A DNA stretch of 64,000 nt from Anaeramoeba flamelloides (lineage: Eukaryota; Metamonada; Anaeramoebidae). The notes under the pieces were generated by a model that was not told where the DNA came from, made no database searches, and saw only the letters and a program-made list of their open reading frames with translations. Both the position numbers and the translations under genes were made by a program. Below, piece after piece: positions 24,131 to 35,802 of the stretch. Within the stretch, counting starts at the first letter, position 1. The number at the start of each line of letters is the position of its first letter. The stretch is from NCBI GenBank assembly GCA_027625915.1, contig JANTQA010000036.1:6283001-6347000 (forward strand). The letters are read 5' to 3'.

Positions 24131-27100
24131 TAATCTTTATCAAATAATTTAATATTTTTACCTTTTTTTTATTAATTTTTTTTTTTGTACAACAAATAAT
24201 GTCATTTATTTCTTTATTTTTCTTTCTTACCAATTTCTTATAAATTTAAATTAATTTAATAAATTTTATAGACCTTAAACTACCTCAAATCAAAACCAGA
24301 AATCATTGATAAATTATGTTTACATCTTCAAACAGCAGCAATCAAGGATGTAGTTTTAAATCTTTTAATTGGCTGTGGAAATATTGAATTATTAGAAGAA
24401 TCAAATAACGTAAGTTAATATTTTTTTTTTTTTTATTTTTTTTTTTCAGAAATTTTCCAATAACAAACGAAACTTTAATTTCTCAAATTTATACTGTTTA
24501 TTGAAAATCATAAACCAAATAAAAAATTAACTAAAAAACAAAATAAATAACCAAAAACTAAAATTAATAAATCACCAAATAGTTTATTATTTCAACAAAA
24601 TTGCTTCCAAAATTAATTGATTTATTATCAGAAGATCAACCAAAAGAAGTAATTTTTTTTTTTTTTTTTTTTTTTTTTTATTAAAAATTTGGATTAATTT
24701 TTGTTTTTGAAAATATTTATTAAATTTTTAATTAAAAACTCAAAACCCAAAAAAAAATAAATCAAAACAAAACCAAACAATAAAAAACAAACAAAAAAAA
24801 AACACTGTAGTTAAATGGAAATGTAACAAGATGCTTTTTAGACTTTTTCTATAACGAATCAAACAAAAGAGCATTAATTAAAGAACTTGAAACTAAAGAA
24901 ACATGTGAAAAATTACTTTCTTGTATCTTTAATACCACAAAAAACAAATTTTTAATTGAAGACACACTCTCTATTGTGATTGAATTTTTAATTTTTATCA
25001 AGCAAGAGAAAAGAATAAATATAGATGAGAAATTACATCCATTATTGGAATTAATTTTTGAAAACTTTCTGAAATTTACAACACTTTTAGAAGCACCAAC
25101 CAATTCAACCCCAATTGAGCTGTCCTTTGGAAATCTTCCTGAACCAGTTGGGCAATTAAGATTAAGAGCAATTCAATTATATCATATTTTATATTTGGTA
25201 TCACCCGAAAAAATTGAAAATTTATATTGCGAACATCAAATATTGGACAAAATTCTAGATCTCTTTTTTAAATATAAATGGAACACCTTCTTACACAATT
25301 CCATTAACGATCTGATCATCCTAATTCTTCAGGGTTCATCAATTAAACTAATTGACAATATGCTTGTTGATTATAAATTAATACAAAAAATGATTTCAAT
25401 TTGCGAACAATATGAAGAATCAAAAACTAACAAGGATTTAAGAAGAGGAAATTTTACTCATATTTTCCAAATTTGCAACAAATTGGTCACCTTATCGGAA
25501 AAGGATAAAATTCTGAATGAGAAATTAATGCAAATCGATGTATGGAATAATTTCGTTGACGGAATTTTATCTGACGTTAATAAGGTACAATCACAAAAAA
25601 TTGGCGAAATTAAAAAGGATTTCACAATGCTATCGGAAGAAGGCTCTTTTAATCAAAATAACTTTGATGAAAATGATGATGATTTCTTTGATGATAGTGA
25701 TGAAAATAGTGATGAAGACGATGATTTTGATATATTTAATAATTTTGATGATGAAGTAATTGTTAAAGATGTAAGTAAAATATTAATATTAGAGTTTTTA
25801 TTTATTTATTTTTGTTTTTTTTTTATAAATATTATGTATTACAATGGTTTTACAAAAATTCAAGCTTTAAAAAAGTGTTATTTTAATTAAAAGTAAAAAA
25901 TCAAAACTTTTGTTAATTAAAATATAAAGTTATTTGTCAAGTCCAACCATTAGAAATTCAGATTATTTGCTAATTGCTTAAATAGATATTATCCGTCATC
26001 AAAAAAAATTCAAAAAAAAGTTATTCCTTTGTGTTTAATATATAAACATAAGGAAAACAATCAAAAATAACCTTAATAAAAAAAAAATTTTTATAGCATG
26101 ATTCTAACATTTTTATAACAAAATTTCCTTAAAAAAGATGTTTTTTTTGATATTTTTTTATAAAAAATATTCTTATAACAGGTTTATAACACCATAAAAG
26201 TTTTATAGCTCATTTTATAGCAAATATAAATGTTATAAAAGTTTTTATTATAAAATTTTTAGAACATTTTAAACGTTTATAACACCTTAACAACACGTTT
26301 ATAACATGCTATAAAATATTTTTTTTTATTGTCTTTATATTCAAACTTTTTTATAAATTATAAAAATATTATTGTTTTGATGAAGGGATGAACATCTACC
26401 AAGGAGAAGTCTAAGATTAAAGTATGTTCTTATTGAATGTTAATCACATTATTTCTCGATGGTTCAAATGTTTCTAAAAAATCGATTAGTAAAAGTATTA
26501 CTTTTTGTTGATCCTACAATCAATTAAAAATGATACTTGTATTAGTAAAAAAACCCAAAGAATTTCGGAAAAAAATATGCATATCGCCACAAATTTAAAG
26601 GTTGAATTATCAATATTCAGACTCCAAAGTTGCAAAATATCTTTCTTAAATTTGTCGCGAAATGTAGGTTAATCGATAAAAAATTCGATTAGTCGCTAAA
26701 AAAATTAAATAATTAACTTTATGATTATTTTAGACAAATTATTTCTGAAATATTGGAAATATATTGATGTTACAATTAGCTTTATCAAAAGGAAACAAAA
26801 CTAATCAGTCTTTGGGTTTTTTATGTTGATGATTATTGAGTTAATCTTTGAAATTAAAAAATTCAAAAAATAGTTACTTTTGTAAGTTCGAAATATGAAT
26901 TATTAATATCAGAATACTTTTATTTGGAGTTTCTATTTTTAGATTTGGAAAGGAAATTAAAAATAATTTTCCAAAATGAAAATTTTCAATAGTGATCATT
27001 AGTAAAAAACTCTAATAATTTATTGTACAATAATATTTATAATAGATTTTTAAGTGCCATTTGAAACATGTAACACTTATATCATTTACACCCAATAACA

Positions 27101-29738
27101 ACATATTTTAATTTTAGACGAATCTAGGGTGACGCTTATTCCTAAAAGAAAATAATTTTTTTTTTCTTTTTTTAGTCATCTTGAAAAGAAAAACAAACAA
27201 AAAAAAAAAAGAAAAAATAATTAATTTTTTACAATTTTGTCAAGCAAATTATAGCTGTTTTAAAAAAGTGTGTACCAAAATTTAAGATAGTGTTACTTTA
27301 AAACTGCTAAAAAAGAGTCGACCAAATATTTTGTTCAACTATTTTTTAAAACTTTTAATCCACACCTGTTTTAAAGCATCTATATGAATGATGCATGATA
27401 AAAAATTTATTTTACTAATTTTTAATAAAAATATTGTTAAAACAATGTTGTATTTAATCAACAAATTTGAATCTTTCTTTTTCTTTTTCAAAATCAAATT
27501 TACATCAATTATTTAATCATTAAGAATAAATTTTTGTTAAAATACAAGTAATTAAGTAATCATAAAAAAAAAATTGCCAAAAAATAAAATAATATTTGAT
27601 CTTTAAAAATAAGCAAAATTCATTGCTTTAATTTTTGAAATAATGGGAAAACTCTTCTATAAAATGGTATTAAAAAATTATTTAGAGTGTTCTTCGATCA
27701 ATTTCTGATTGCATACAAAAATTTTGAATTTTTATTTATTAAATCATTAATTAATAAAATAAACGATTGTTTGTTATAAATTAATCATAACCCTCCATTC
27801 CATAATTTTGAAACACCCTAAACCAAAAATAGGCAAAAAAAATCTCAATTTTTTGTATTTTTACAAACTTAATATTAAATCACGTAAAAATAACACAGTA
27901 TTAGTGGTTTTATATCTAAAGTTTTTATATAAATAAAAGAAAAAAAAATAAAAATCTATTGTGGCAAAAATTTTGGAATGAGTGAAACAAAAAAATTGTA
28001 TTGTTAAATTTGTTGAAATTCTACCAACAATTATTGATGGATCAAATGGTTAGACACCATCAAATAATTCGAGATAGATTTTTCTTTTTTAACTATACTC
28101 AACTTTAACCTTATATTAATCAATCAAAAAAATTTTACCTTGATCTAACGAAATAGATTACGTTATAGGAAAAATTAAAACAAAACACAAAAGGCAAAAT
28201 AAAATATTTGTTAAAATCAAAATCATTATTTCCAAACTTTAGGAAACCGTAGTATTTTTATTCTATAAGATATTTTGAAAATGTCCAAAATTTTGAAATT
28301 TAGTTTATTCTTGGTGTTCTTAACATTTTAATTAAACTATTTTTCAAAAAATGTTGACTAATTTTATTTGGCTATCAGAAGTGGTTTTGAGGGTTAAATC
28401 CTGGATTTTTATCAAAAAAAAATTTTAAATTTTTAGATCAAGATCATCATTTATAATTTTTTTCAAATTTTTTTTTTCTTTTGTTTTTCTTTTTCTTTTT
28501 CTTTTTCAAATTTTTGTTTTTTTTGATACTTTTTTTTTTTGAGAAAGATTAAGATGGATAAAAAAATAGGTCTTCGAAAGTATAAATAAACATTAAGAAA
28601 ATTGTTGCTTTGTAGTGTCTTTGAAAATGAATTTAATTATTAACAAAAAATTTTAATATTCACCTTTTTTCATTGAAAATTCAGTAATAAAAAGCTAAAA
28701 TGCTCATTTCAAAAATTTGATTCACTTTTTTTTAGTTTTTAGTTTTATTTTTTTTTTAATTATTTCAAATATCAGGTTTTTCTATATTTAAAATGATTCA
28801 AAAGTGATTACAAATCAGATTTAGTTTTTAATAGTTCTTGAATACTAACGAATATATATATATATTTTTCAATTCATTATTTCAGGTGAGTAACAATTTT
28901 TGAAATGGAGTTTATTTTTGTAAAATTTTGAGATCTTAGTTTTTCCATTTTTTTTTTTTTATTCAGAAACTATTACTTTTTTTAAAATTTAAAAGAAAAG
29001 AAGGGAGTCCATAATAGTCTCTTTATGATTATACTATTATGTATAAATTAAAATTTTTGTAATTATTTTTATTCACTCTCAAATTTTTCATTAATAATAA
29101 TTATTAATAAATTAATATTAATACTGAATCTTTTAAAATAAAAATAGGAAGATTCTGATGATTCTGACGAAACACCATCTTGGTTAGCAGAAACAAAAAC
29201 CTTAGCATTTGACAATAATTATATCATTAGAAACAGTGTAAATGGGAAAGGTTCTGGATCAGGGAAGAATAACTCTGATGATTCTTCAAGTTCATCAACA
29301 TCATCATCAGATGAAGATGATGAAGATGACGAAGATGACGAAGATGAAGATGAAGAGGATGAAGATGAAGATGAAGATGAAGATGAAGATGAAGATGAAG
29401 ATGAAGATGAAGATAAAGATAAAGATAAAGATAAAGATAAAGAAGAACTAAATAATGAAGATAAAGAACAACTAGAAAATGATGACAAAGATGAATTAAA
29501 GAATGAAGATAAAAAACTATTAAATAATGAAGAAAAAGAAGAAAATGATGAAAATGAAGATAAAGATGGAGAAAAAGAAAAAGAAACAGAAAATATTAAT
29601 GAAGACAATAAAGAAGAAAAAGAGAAAAAAGAAAACGAAATTGAAGATCCTATTGATGAATCTTCAAAAATAGTAGAAGAAAATCTCTCAAAAGAAGATA
29701 TTAATAATAAAAATGATAAAGTAGTATCAGAAAATTAA
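17772..29738 (+). CDS. PP6 regulatory subunit / SAPS-domain protein, 8 exons
   Basis: Regulatory subunit of a PP6/Sit4-type phosphatase. Exons: 17772-17779, 17983-18114, 18233-18322, 18480-18666, 24272-24409, 24583-24648, 24811-25770, 29148-29738; all GT-AG and phase-consistent, 723 aa. Exon 1 codes for only 8 nt (ATGTTTTG), and splicing gives MFWRFNF, the family's MFWKF start. LLDEEDLLQEC (residues 28-38) matches the family LMDEDDILQEC; KYPYLSNE, SFLDNEKPLNS, DLFFKYKWNTFLH (about 357-369) and RRGNFTHI (about 418) also match PP6R motifs. The end (residues about 528-723) is a Ser run then a long Asp/Glu/Lys-rich acidic tail. Introns 4 and 7 are 5.6 and 3.4 kb and hold transposons. Family identity is secure; some exon edges could shift by a few bases. 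Confidence 0.92.
19476..20009 (+). mobile_element. MITE family A, copy 1
   Basis: About 534 bp, TIR AAACCCCATTCCAAAAATTT at the left and TTTTTGGAATTTAGTTTA at the right, with TA at the ends. The internal core has TTGGTAAATTTGTTGAAATT, TTGTTGATCGATCAAATG and AACTCAAC-CTAACCTT, shared with copies at 22484, 27788, 38722 and 56769. No ORF of its own. The TIR style suits a Tc1/mariner-type family. Confidence 0.8.
21618..21682. repeat. Imperfect hairpin
   Basis: GTGATCAATCACTGTGAGAATAGG pairs with CCTATTCTTGTGAAAATGATCAC (one gap and a few mismatches), with a 17-nt loop. Inside the SAPS intron. It may be a minimal foldback element. Confidence 0.6.
22484..23023 (-). mobile_element. MITE family A, copy 2
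   Basis: Reverse orientation. Left end TAAACTTAATTTCAAAATTT. Core: GTATCTAAACATTTGATCGA, AATAATTGTTAGTGAAATTT and CAACAAATATACCAATACAT. The right end (GGTGGGTTAAAAATTTAGAA) is diverged. Inside the same SAPS intron as copy 1 but inverted to it. Confidence 0.75.
23676..23880. mobile_element. Hairpin MITE family H (single copy seen)
   Basis: TATAGCGGTTTCGCATCTGC, then TGTGAATC-CTTAA-TCT at the left pairs with the inverse (AGACTTAAGCGATTTACAGC then AGATGCGAAATAGCTGTA) at the right. The arms are about 50 bp with few mismatches. Being intronic, its transcript would fold into a hairpin. Confidence 0.75.
24082..24128. repeat. (TA)n then (GA)n compound microsatellite
   Basis: About 13 TA units followed by about 10 GA units, near the end of the long SAPS intron. 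Confidence 0.9.
26089..26312. repeat. TTATAACA-rich foldback region
   Basis: Ends carry TTTTTATAGCATG and its inverse CATGCTATAAAAT. Between them the words TTATAACA, GTTTATAACACC and ATAACATG recur about eight times in both orientations. It could be a decayed hairpin element or a cluster of degenerate repeats. Confidence 0.4.
27788..28307 (+). mobile_element. MITE family A, copy 3
   Basis: About 520 bp. Left end TAACCCTCCATTCCATAATTTTG, core TGTTAAATTTGTTGAAATTC and TTATTGATGGATCAAATGGT, right end GTCCAAAATTTTGAAATTTA then GTTTA. It also shares CTCAACTTTAACCTTATATT and CTAACGAAATAGATTA with copy 1. Confidence 0.8.
28696..28914 (+). mobile_element. MITE family F, copy 2
   Basis: TIRs TAAAATGCTCATTTCAAAAA and, at the right, ATTTTTGAAATGGAGTTTA. 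Reverse of 14518-14763, including AGTTTTTAGTTTTA and ATTCATTATTTCAGGTGAGT. The internal TA run is short. Confidence 0.7.
29275..29440 (+). repeat. GATGAA/GATAAA trinucleotide repeats coding the acidic tail
   Basis: Near-pure GAT/GAA/GAC runs code Asp/Glu and then Asp-Lys repeats at the SAPS protein C terminus. The opposite strand reads as long Ser/Phe runs, which are shadows. Length is likely unstable. Confidence 0.85.
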
Positions 29739-29805
29739 TTAATTATTAATTTAGAAAAAATTCTAAACGAGAGAATTGTAATTTAATCTAAATTTACTCT
29801 CAATT

Positions 29806-29807
<2 letters not shown>

Positions 29808-29846
<39 letters not shown>
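29808..29846. repeat. (TA)n microsatellite
   Basis: About 19 TA units shortly after the SAPS stop codon, probably in its 3' flank. Confidence 0.9.
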
Positions 29847-29849
<3 letters not shown>

Positions 29850-30653
29850 CCTTAACGAAAAATTATAAAATATACCTTTTGTATTTTTCATTTTAAATTT
29901 AAATAGTATGATTAATATTTTCTACTTTATTATAATTAATAAAAATTTTTTTGAACTGTTCGATATTTTATAGTCTTATTTTTTTTTTTTTTTAATAGTT
30001 TATTGATCAACAATTCTCATCTATTTTTTAATATAAATACTAATTAAAACCATTTTTGTTCTTTTTAGTCTATTATTAGTAAAAAGAAAAAAAATAACCA
30101 AAATTGTAGTGAAAGATATAGATTATTTATTATTCACAAATCATTAGGATAAATTAATTTTGAAAAAATCTACATTTAAACATTTCAAAAATTAGAATGG
30201 AAACAAAATATCAAAAATATCATGAGAATTTTCGCGAGAAGCTAGCCAATTTATAATAGGCCATATTCTCTTACAAAAATAATTAGTCACAACAAATTTC
30301 AAAATCTAATAGCATATTATCTCATAAGAATAAAAGTATCTCTTTTTATAAGTATTTTTTTTTAACCAGTGGAATTTTTTTTATTTAAATAGGAGCAATT
30401 TGAAAAAAAAAATTGAAGATCACAATTTACATTGTTATTGTTGTTGGAAATTATAACTAAAGAGTTCAAGAAATGGAATTAAAGAGATATATTTAATAAT
30501 CATGAATACTGTTTCACTACTAAAAAACTTTTAACAATTACAATTTACTACTTTTAATTGCAGAATAATAGGATCCAAATTTTTATTTATTTTTCATCAA
30601 ATAGTAAATACACAATAAATATATTAACAAAATAAAACATTTTTAGTTTCAAT

Positions 30654-30656
<3 letters not shown>

Positions 30657-30694
<38 letters not shown>
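30657..30694. repeat. (TA)n microsatellite
   Basis: About 18 TA units abutting the CCCTTAGC end of the TIR element at 30695-32192; the likely insertion target. Confidence 0.9.
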
Positions 30695-30699
<5 letters not shown>

Positions 30700-32192
30700 A
30701 GCCCCCGGATTTGCCTAAATTTCATCAAGTTTTTTAAATTAGATTTAAAATGATATTGATCTACTAAGATATTAATTTTCTTATTTGTCTTTAATCCAGA
30801 TTTGAATTATAATATCAAGTCAAAATAGTTCAAAGATAAAGTAGTTAAGTTATTGATTTTTTTTTGTGTTTGGAAATAATAATAATAATTATTCATTTTT
30901 ACATTTTTTTAAAAGATTTTTATTTTTTTTTAATTTTTTAAATTGGAAATTTTATGACAGAAATAATAATTTAAAACTCAATACATTGGTTTATTAAAAA
31001 AAAAAAAAACAAAAAAATTGTTATTTTTATGATAAAAAAAGAAAATAAATAAATATTTTACTGACAAATTTTCATTTTTTTTTTATAAAATTTAATAAAT
31101 ATTTAATTAAGAGAAAAATGAAATTTATTTCTTTAGGCCAAAATTAAATTTTTAATATGATTAATTTTCTAAAACTTTTATTTAAGCAATAGATAATAAT
31201 TGAAAATCAAAAAAACAAAAAAAAAATTGTAAAATAATTTCAATTTATTAAATTGGAATAAAACAAATATAAATTACTTTTTAATCTATAAAATATTTAT
31301 ACCTAAATTTAAAATAAAATAAAAAATAACTCTTAAATATTATTCCAATATATTAAAATAATCTCCGAAACCAAATTTATTTTATTGCATTTTGTTATTG
31401 GTAAAAATTTGAATAATATATTTGTGATATTTGGATTTTTCCTTAATAAATTAATCCAGATCTTGTTAAATAAGTTCTGATATATGTTCTCTAATTCAAA
31501 AAATAATGTTTATTTTATGTCTATCTTTTACAAAAGTCAAAAATTAAAAAATTGTAAAAAATAAAAAAAAAAAAAACAATTATTAATCTGACTCGAACTA
31601 TTGACCAAATCATCTAAAATTGAAAAAAAATCTTGTTGAAAAAATTTCCAAATTTTACAATGAAAAAAAATTTGATTTTTTTTTCTAATTTAATTTATAT
31701 TTTTTTTTATTTTTAAATTATTTAGAATCTAATATAGATATTTATTTTGAATAGTAATCAGTAGATAAAACAATTTTTCTCTGTGATGTTATAATAACTT
31801 TTATATTGAATAAATTATTTAATCAAGCATTTTAGGCAATTGTGGGGTGCAAAGGGCCCCCAAAAAAATTCCAGTAAAGTATGATGTGTTTTAAATGTTA
31901 AAACTAAGAGGTTTTTGATGTCTAGACAAACTTTTCAAAAAAAAAAAAAATTCATTTTTACAAAATTTCTTTGATGGAAAAATAATAAAATCACAATAAC
32001 CAAAAAAAAATTACCAATGTTGAAAATTTTTTTCAAGTTATTTTTTTATTTTAAGTAACTATACAATTTTTAATTATAAAATTTTCTTTCTAAGATAATT
32101 GTTTATTAATTATATACCTTATTATCCTTTGATAACATTTCAAATTAAAATTTTTGGTTGAAATGTTTTTAGGTTATTTGGGGTGCTAAGGG
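30695..32192. mobile_element. TIR element in a TA-repeat target, possible nesting
   Basis: Left end CCCTTAGCCCCCGGATTTGCCTAAA abuts a (TA)n tract. The right end reads TTTTTAGGTTATTTGGGGTG then CTAAGGG and abuts TATATATA. The ends are imperfect inverted repeats. A third related end, TTTAGGCAATTGTGGGGTGC then AAAGGG, lies inside at 31831-31856, so either a second element is nested or the true right end is there. No transposase frame was seen. Confidence 0.5.
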
Positions 32193-32199
32193 ATATATA

Positions 32200-33205
32200 T
32201 AAACTCAATTCCAAAAAATGGTACAAAAAAAAATTACATTAATAAAAATATACTCCAAAATACATAATACTTAAACATTAAAATAATAAAAGACCCGAAA
32301 ATATTTAATTAATACTATTTATATATTTTATAGTAAATTTAAAATTCAATTCGAAAAATAAAAAAGAAAAAATAAAAAAAAGTGTGCCCCTTTTTTTGGA
32401 ACACGGTTACCAAAAAATCCATTTTTATTGAAAGAAAAATTAATAAAAACTATTAATAGATTCAACTTGTCTTTTGATAACTAAATCTATCGTTTTAAAT
32501 ATAGAGTTTATTAATTTTCTTAGGTTTCCCAACTCAAAGTATTCCAAACATTAGTGAAAATTTTAAAAATTCTTCTTCGTTTTTTGGTTACAATTTTTCA
32601 GTTTAGTATCCATAAATTCCCAATTGGATTTAAATTTGTGGAATTGGGGGTCAAGGGTCCAGAACATTATATCCCCGATTTAAGTTGGTTTGAGTTTTTT
32701 TTTGAAGTATGTGGACAAGCTCCATCCTTTTGGAAAATCCATTTCAACTCACCATATTCTGAATTAGCGAGTTGAATTACATTTGATTTTTTTGATAATA
32801 TCATTAATAATACATTCAGTATTCAGACTTCTATTAATGATAATAAGGTCTGTTTGTAGGCAATGTGCTCTAGCACCCCATATCATGATTTTTTTTTAAA
32901 AAATTTTTTCTCGATAAAAAAAGAATTTTTTTTTTGTGATCAGAATGAAAACTTTTAAATTTCATTTTAAAGTGATTTTGAGATTTTCGAAAAGTTGTGA
33001 AAAAAAAAGAATCCAAAAAAAATCAAAAAAATTATTGAAAATCAAAAATCAAAAAATAATGAAAAAAAAAAATGATAAATAATTAACTTTAAAATTATTT
33101 ACATTGATTGTTAATATCTAATGTTTCTATTTAAGAGTCAAATATCACTTTTCTTGGAATTAAATTAATTTTGAAGGTGTGCCCCAATTTTTGGAATTGA
33201 GTTTA
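32200..33205. mobile_element. Tc1/mariner-like TIR element B, about 1 kb
   Basis: TIRs TAAACTCAATTCCAAAAAAT and, at the right, CCCCAATTTTTGGAATTGAG then TTTA, with TA at both ends. It starts just after the right end of the element at 30695-32192. An open frame from an acceptor (TTTTCTTAG at about 32516-32524) runs 82 codons to 32775 (ELGVKGPEHYIPDLSWFEFF, then APSFWKIHFNSPYSELAS), which could be transposase debris. The TIR core ATTCCAAAAATTGG resembles MITE family A. Confidence 0.65.
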
Positions 33206-34501
33206 TATTATCATATTTAAACCAACTTTTTGTAAAAATTTCGTTATCCAGCAGAACAGTTTTATTTTTTTTTATATATTTATCCCAAAGATTCCTTAAG
33301 CAAATCATTAAAAAAATCAAAATCCCATTTTTAAAATTTTGAAATTGATCAACACAGAAAAAAATTCCTGGTATGAAAATAAGTACAAGGTACAATCATT
33401 ACTATTTGTTGCAAAATAAATGGAACAAAATATTCATTACAACTTTCCATAAAAAAAGGTTTTAAAATTCTATAAAATTTCAATTTTTTAATTTTTATAA
33501 ATCTCTTTAAATTATTAATTTACTTGATAGAATTGGGGATTTGATGATTTATTTGAATTGTTGGGATGTTTTTTTCGAACACTAACAGAAAATTTTGATC
33601 TTTTTTTTTTTAAACTTAATAGTAATTGTTAATATTAGGAAAATTGTATGGTCATTTGAAAATCATTTCTTTTATTTAAGAATCAAACTTAAAAAATTAT
33701 AACACCACTCACTTATTAGAATGATGATTAATTAAATTACAGTTCTTCAAAATAATTTTCAACAAATCAATCAAAAAACAAAAATAAAAAAAATGATTTT
33801 CCAAATTCATATCAAACCTCGATAAAACTTTATTTTTTTCAAAATAAGTCGATATACTTGGGTTATCAAACAATTACTTGAGTATTCTATAGATAACCCT
33901 CACTTTCATGAACTTTAGGTACACTTATTACTGGGTTGATAAAAAAATATGTTTAGTTAGAAAAACGATTTCTTTTTAAATTTTCCTAATATTAACAATT
34001 TTTCTAATATTAACAATTAAAAATCGTTTCAAGGATTTTTTTCAATACAAAAATTTTTGTTCGAATTTATTCTTTAATTTTGTCTTCAAATTTTTTTTGC
34101 TTTAAATACATCAATTCGTGTTAGTACGTGGATTAAATGTCCATTTTTACGATTTGTATGATCAATTCAAAATCGGTCATCTTCTTGTGAAGATGGTACA
34201 TACATTTGATTTTTGGGAGTTCATGATGAAAAGAAAATTGTAAATTGCCATTTCTCAAGCTGAGGTCTTGTTATCAACAAAAAATGTTTTGTTTATTCTT
34301 GTTTTGTTTGGCTTGAAGTGAAAAGTGAAACAAAAAAATAAAAAATAAAAAATAAAATCAAAAAAAATAGTGTATAAGAAGAGTGTGCGAATTCTATTCC
34401 TTTTTCTTTGAATTATTTTTTTATGGTGAGTCTGTAAAAGTTTTTTCAATTAATAAGAGGAAAAGAAAAAAAATAATGTTGGGCTTTATGAAAGATCTAA
34501 A

Positions 34502-35322
34502 TTATTTTTTTTTGGAAGCACCTGATCTTCTACCAGTCCTTCTAGCAGAAATTAAACCAACTTTTTGACCAATGGATGCAAATCTACTGATTGTAGATGG
34601 GTGACCGATATGTTGATGATTACCACCACCATGTGGATGTTCAACAGGCTATTAACAAGTTTGAAAAAATAAAAAAATAAAAAAAAAAAAAAAAAAAAGC
34701 AATAAAAAAAAAAAAAAAAAAGAGTTGAAAACAGAAGGACTTTTAAAAAAAAAAAAAAAAAAGGGAAAGAAAAAGATGAAAAAAGATTTACATTTTTAGC
34801 AACACCTCTAACAACTGGCCATCTATTTTTTTTAGCTTTATTTTTGAAATAAGCTCTTCCAGCTTTAAGTAAAGGTTTGTCAACTCTTCCACCACCAGCA
34901 ACAATTCCAATGGTAGCTCTAGCCTTTGAGGAAACGAATTTTTTGGTTCCAGATGGGAGTCTGATTCTGGTTTTTCCTTCTTCAGGTTTGTGTCCGATGA
35001 CAGTTGCATAGTTTCCTGAACATCTTGCAATTTTTCCTCTGTCACCCATTCTTCCTTCTACGTTGCAAATAATTGTACCTTCTGGTAAGACACCAATTGG
35101 TAAGGTGTTACCTGGTTCAAGACGAGCTAATAAGTTTTTATTTGGATTTGTTGGAATTTTGTTTTTTGATTTGAGATTTATTGTTTTATGTTTTTTTATT
35201 GAAAAGTTTTGTTTTGATTTTTTATAAAGTGAGGATTAATGTTTTCACAAGAAATAAATTTAATGGTTGGTAAAAATTGGATGGGTTTTAAATTGTTGAA
35301 GCAAATTTGAAGGAAAATTGAA

Positions 35323-35355
<33 letters not shown>

Positions 35356-35802
35356 AAAGCAAAAGGTAATTCAAGAAACAATAAAATAAAAAAGAGTTGT
35401 GAAAAGGAAAGAAAATAAAAATAAAAATTAAAAAAATTATAAAAAGAAAAAAGAATCTAAAAAAAAAAAAAGCAATAAAATGTAAAAAAAGAAAGTTTTG
35501 AAAAGAAAAAGAGAAAACCTACCAGTTTTTCCACAGAAAACAAATTGTCCTGAGTACATTCCTTCTGTAGCAATGAAAAGTTCTTTTTGTTTTTTGTTTC
35601 CAAGAACGCTTTTAAAATGAACAACAGCAAGTGGTGCAGATCTACCTGGATCGTGAATAATGTTGTGAACAACACCTCTAATATAACCTCTTTTTTCAAC
35701 TCGATCTAAAGATCTAAGTTTGGCTGCTCCTTTTCTATGATGTGTGTGTGCTCTAAATACTGTTCCACTTCCTTTACGTTGAGTTCTTACTCTCTTACCC
35801 AT
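34502..35802 (-). CDS. RPL8: Cytosolic 60S ribosomal protein uL2 (RPL8), three exons
   Basis: Core protein of the large ribosomal subunit, near the peptidyl-transferase centre. Exons 35802-35523, 35126-34792 and 34648-34502 give 253 aa (human 257). Introns are 396 and 143 nt, in phases 1 and 0. It starts [20 protein letters not shown]. Diagnostic blocks follow: [59 protein letters not shown]-like [11 protein letters not shown], then [16 protein letters not shown] with the conserved His, and ARRTGR near the end. The C terminus (RRSGASKKK) is basic. The introns contain long poly-A/T tracts (34675-34760 and 35321-35354). The open frames that read into the introns with poly-Phe tails are artefacts. 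Call is certain. Confidence 0.98.
35321..35354. repeat. Poly(A) homopolymer in RPL8 intron 1
   Basis: A run of about 30 A on the + strand (poly-T in transcript sense). It lies upstream of the exon 2 acceptor by about 200 nt and is hard to size by sequencing. Confidence 0.9.

Larger units (their letters stand above)
18667..24271 (+). other. 5.6 kb intron of the SAPS gene
   Basis: Both edges are fixed by protein continuity (KKRWEE|TLNYLK) and phase 0. The intron holds MITE family A copies at 19476-20009 and 22484-23023, a hairpin at 21618-21682, a hairpin MITE at 23676-23880 and (TA)n(GA)n at 24082-24128. No coding exon is needed or seen in it. Confidence 0.85.
25771..29147 (+). other. 3.4 kb intron of the SAPS gene
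   Basis: Edges: GTTAAAGAT|GTAAGT and AAAAATAG|GAAGATTC, phase 0. It contains a TTATAAC-rich foldback at about 26089-26312, MITE family A copy 3 (27788-28307) and MITE family F copy 2 (28696-28914). No exon seen. Confidence 0.8.
29739..34501. other. Repeat-rich region between SAPS gene and RPL8
   Basis: The two genes converge here. It contains (TA)n at 29808-29846 and 30657-30694, a TIR element at about 30695-32192 and another at 32200-33205. 33206-34501 is AT-rich. A short hairpin CATCTTCTTGTGAAGATG lies near 34178. No host gene was supported. Confidence 0.5.

Noticed and set aside
24012-24233. 73-codon - strand frame near the SAPS exon 5
   Set aside because: Composed of TA/GA microsatellite and A/T runs; no protein character.
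29219-29608. Poly-Ser 129-codon frame on the - strand
   Set aside because: Shadow of the Asp/Glu-coding repeats of the SAPS tail, which has protein-homology support.
34552-35049. 165-aa and 121-aa RPL8 frames as separate proteins with Phe-rich tails
   Set aside because: The tails are unspliced introns; removal of the introns gives a normal uL2.
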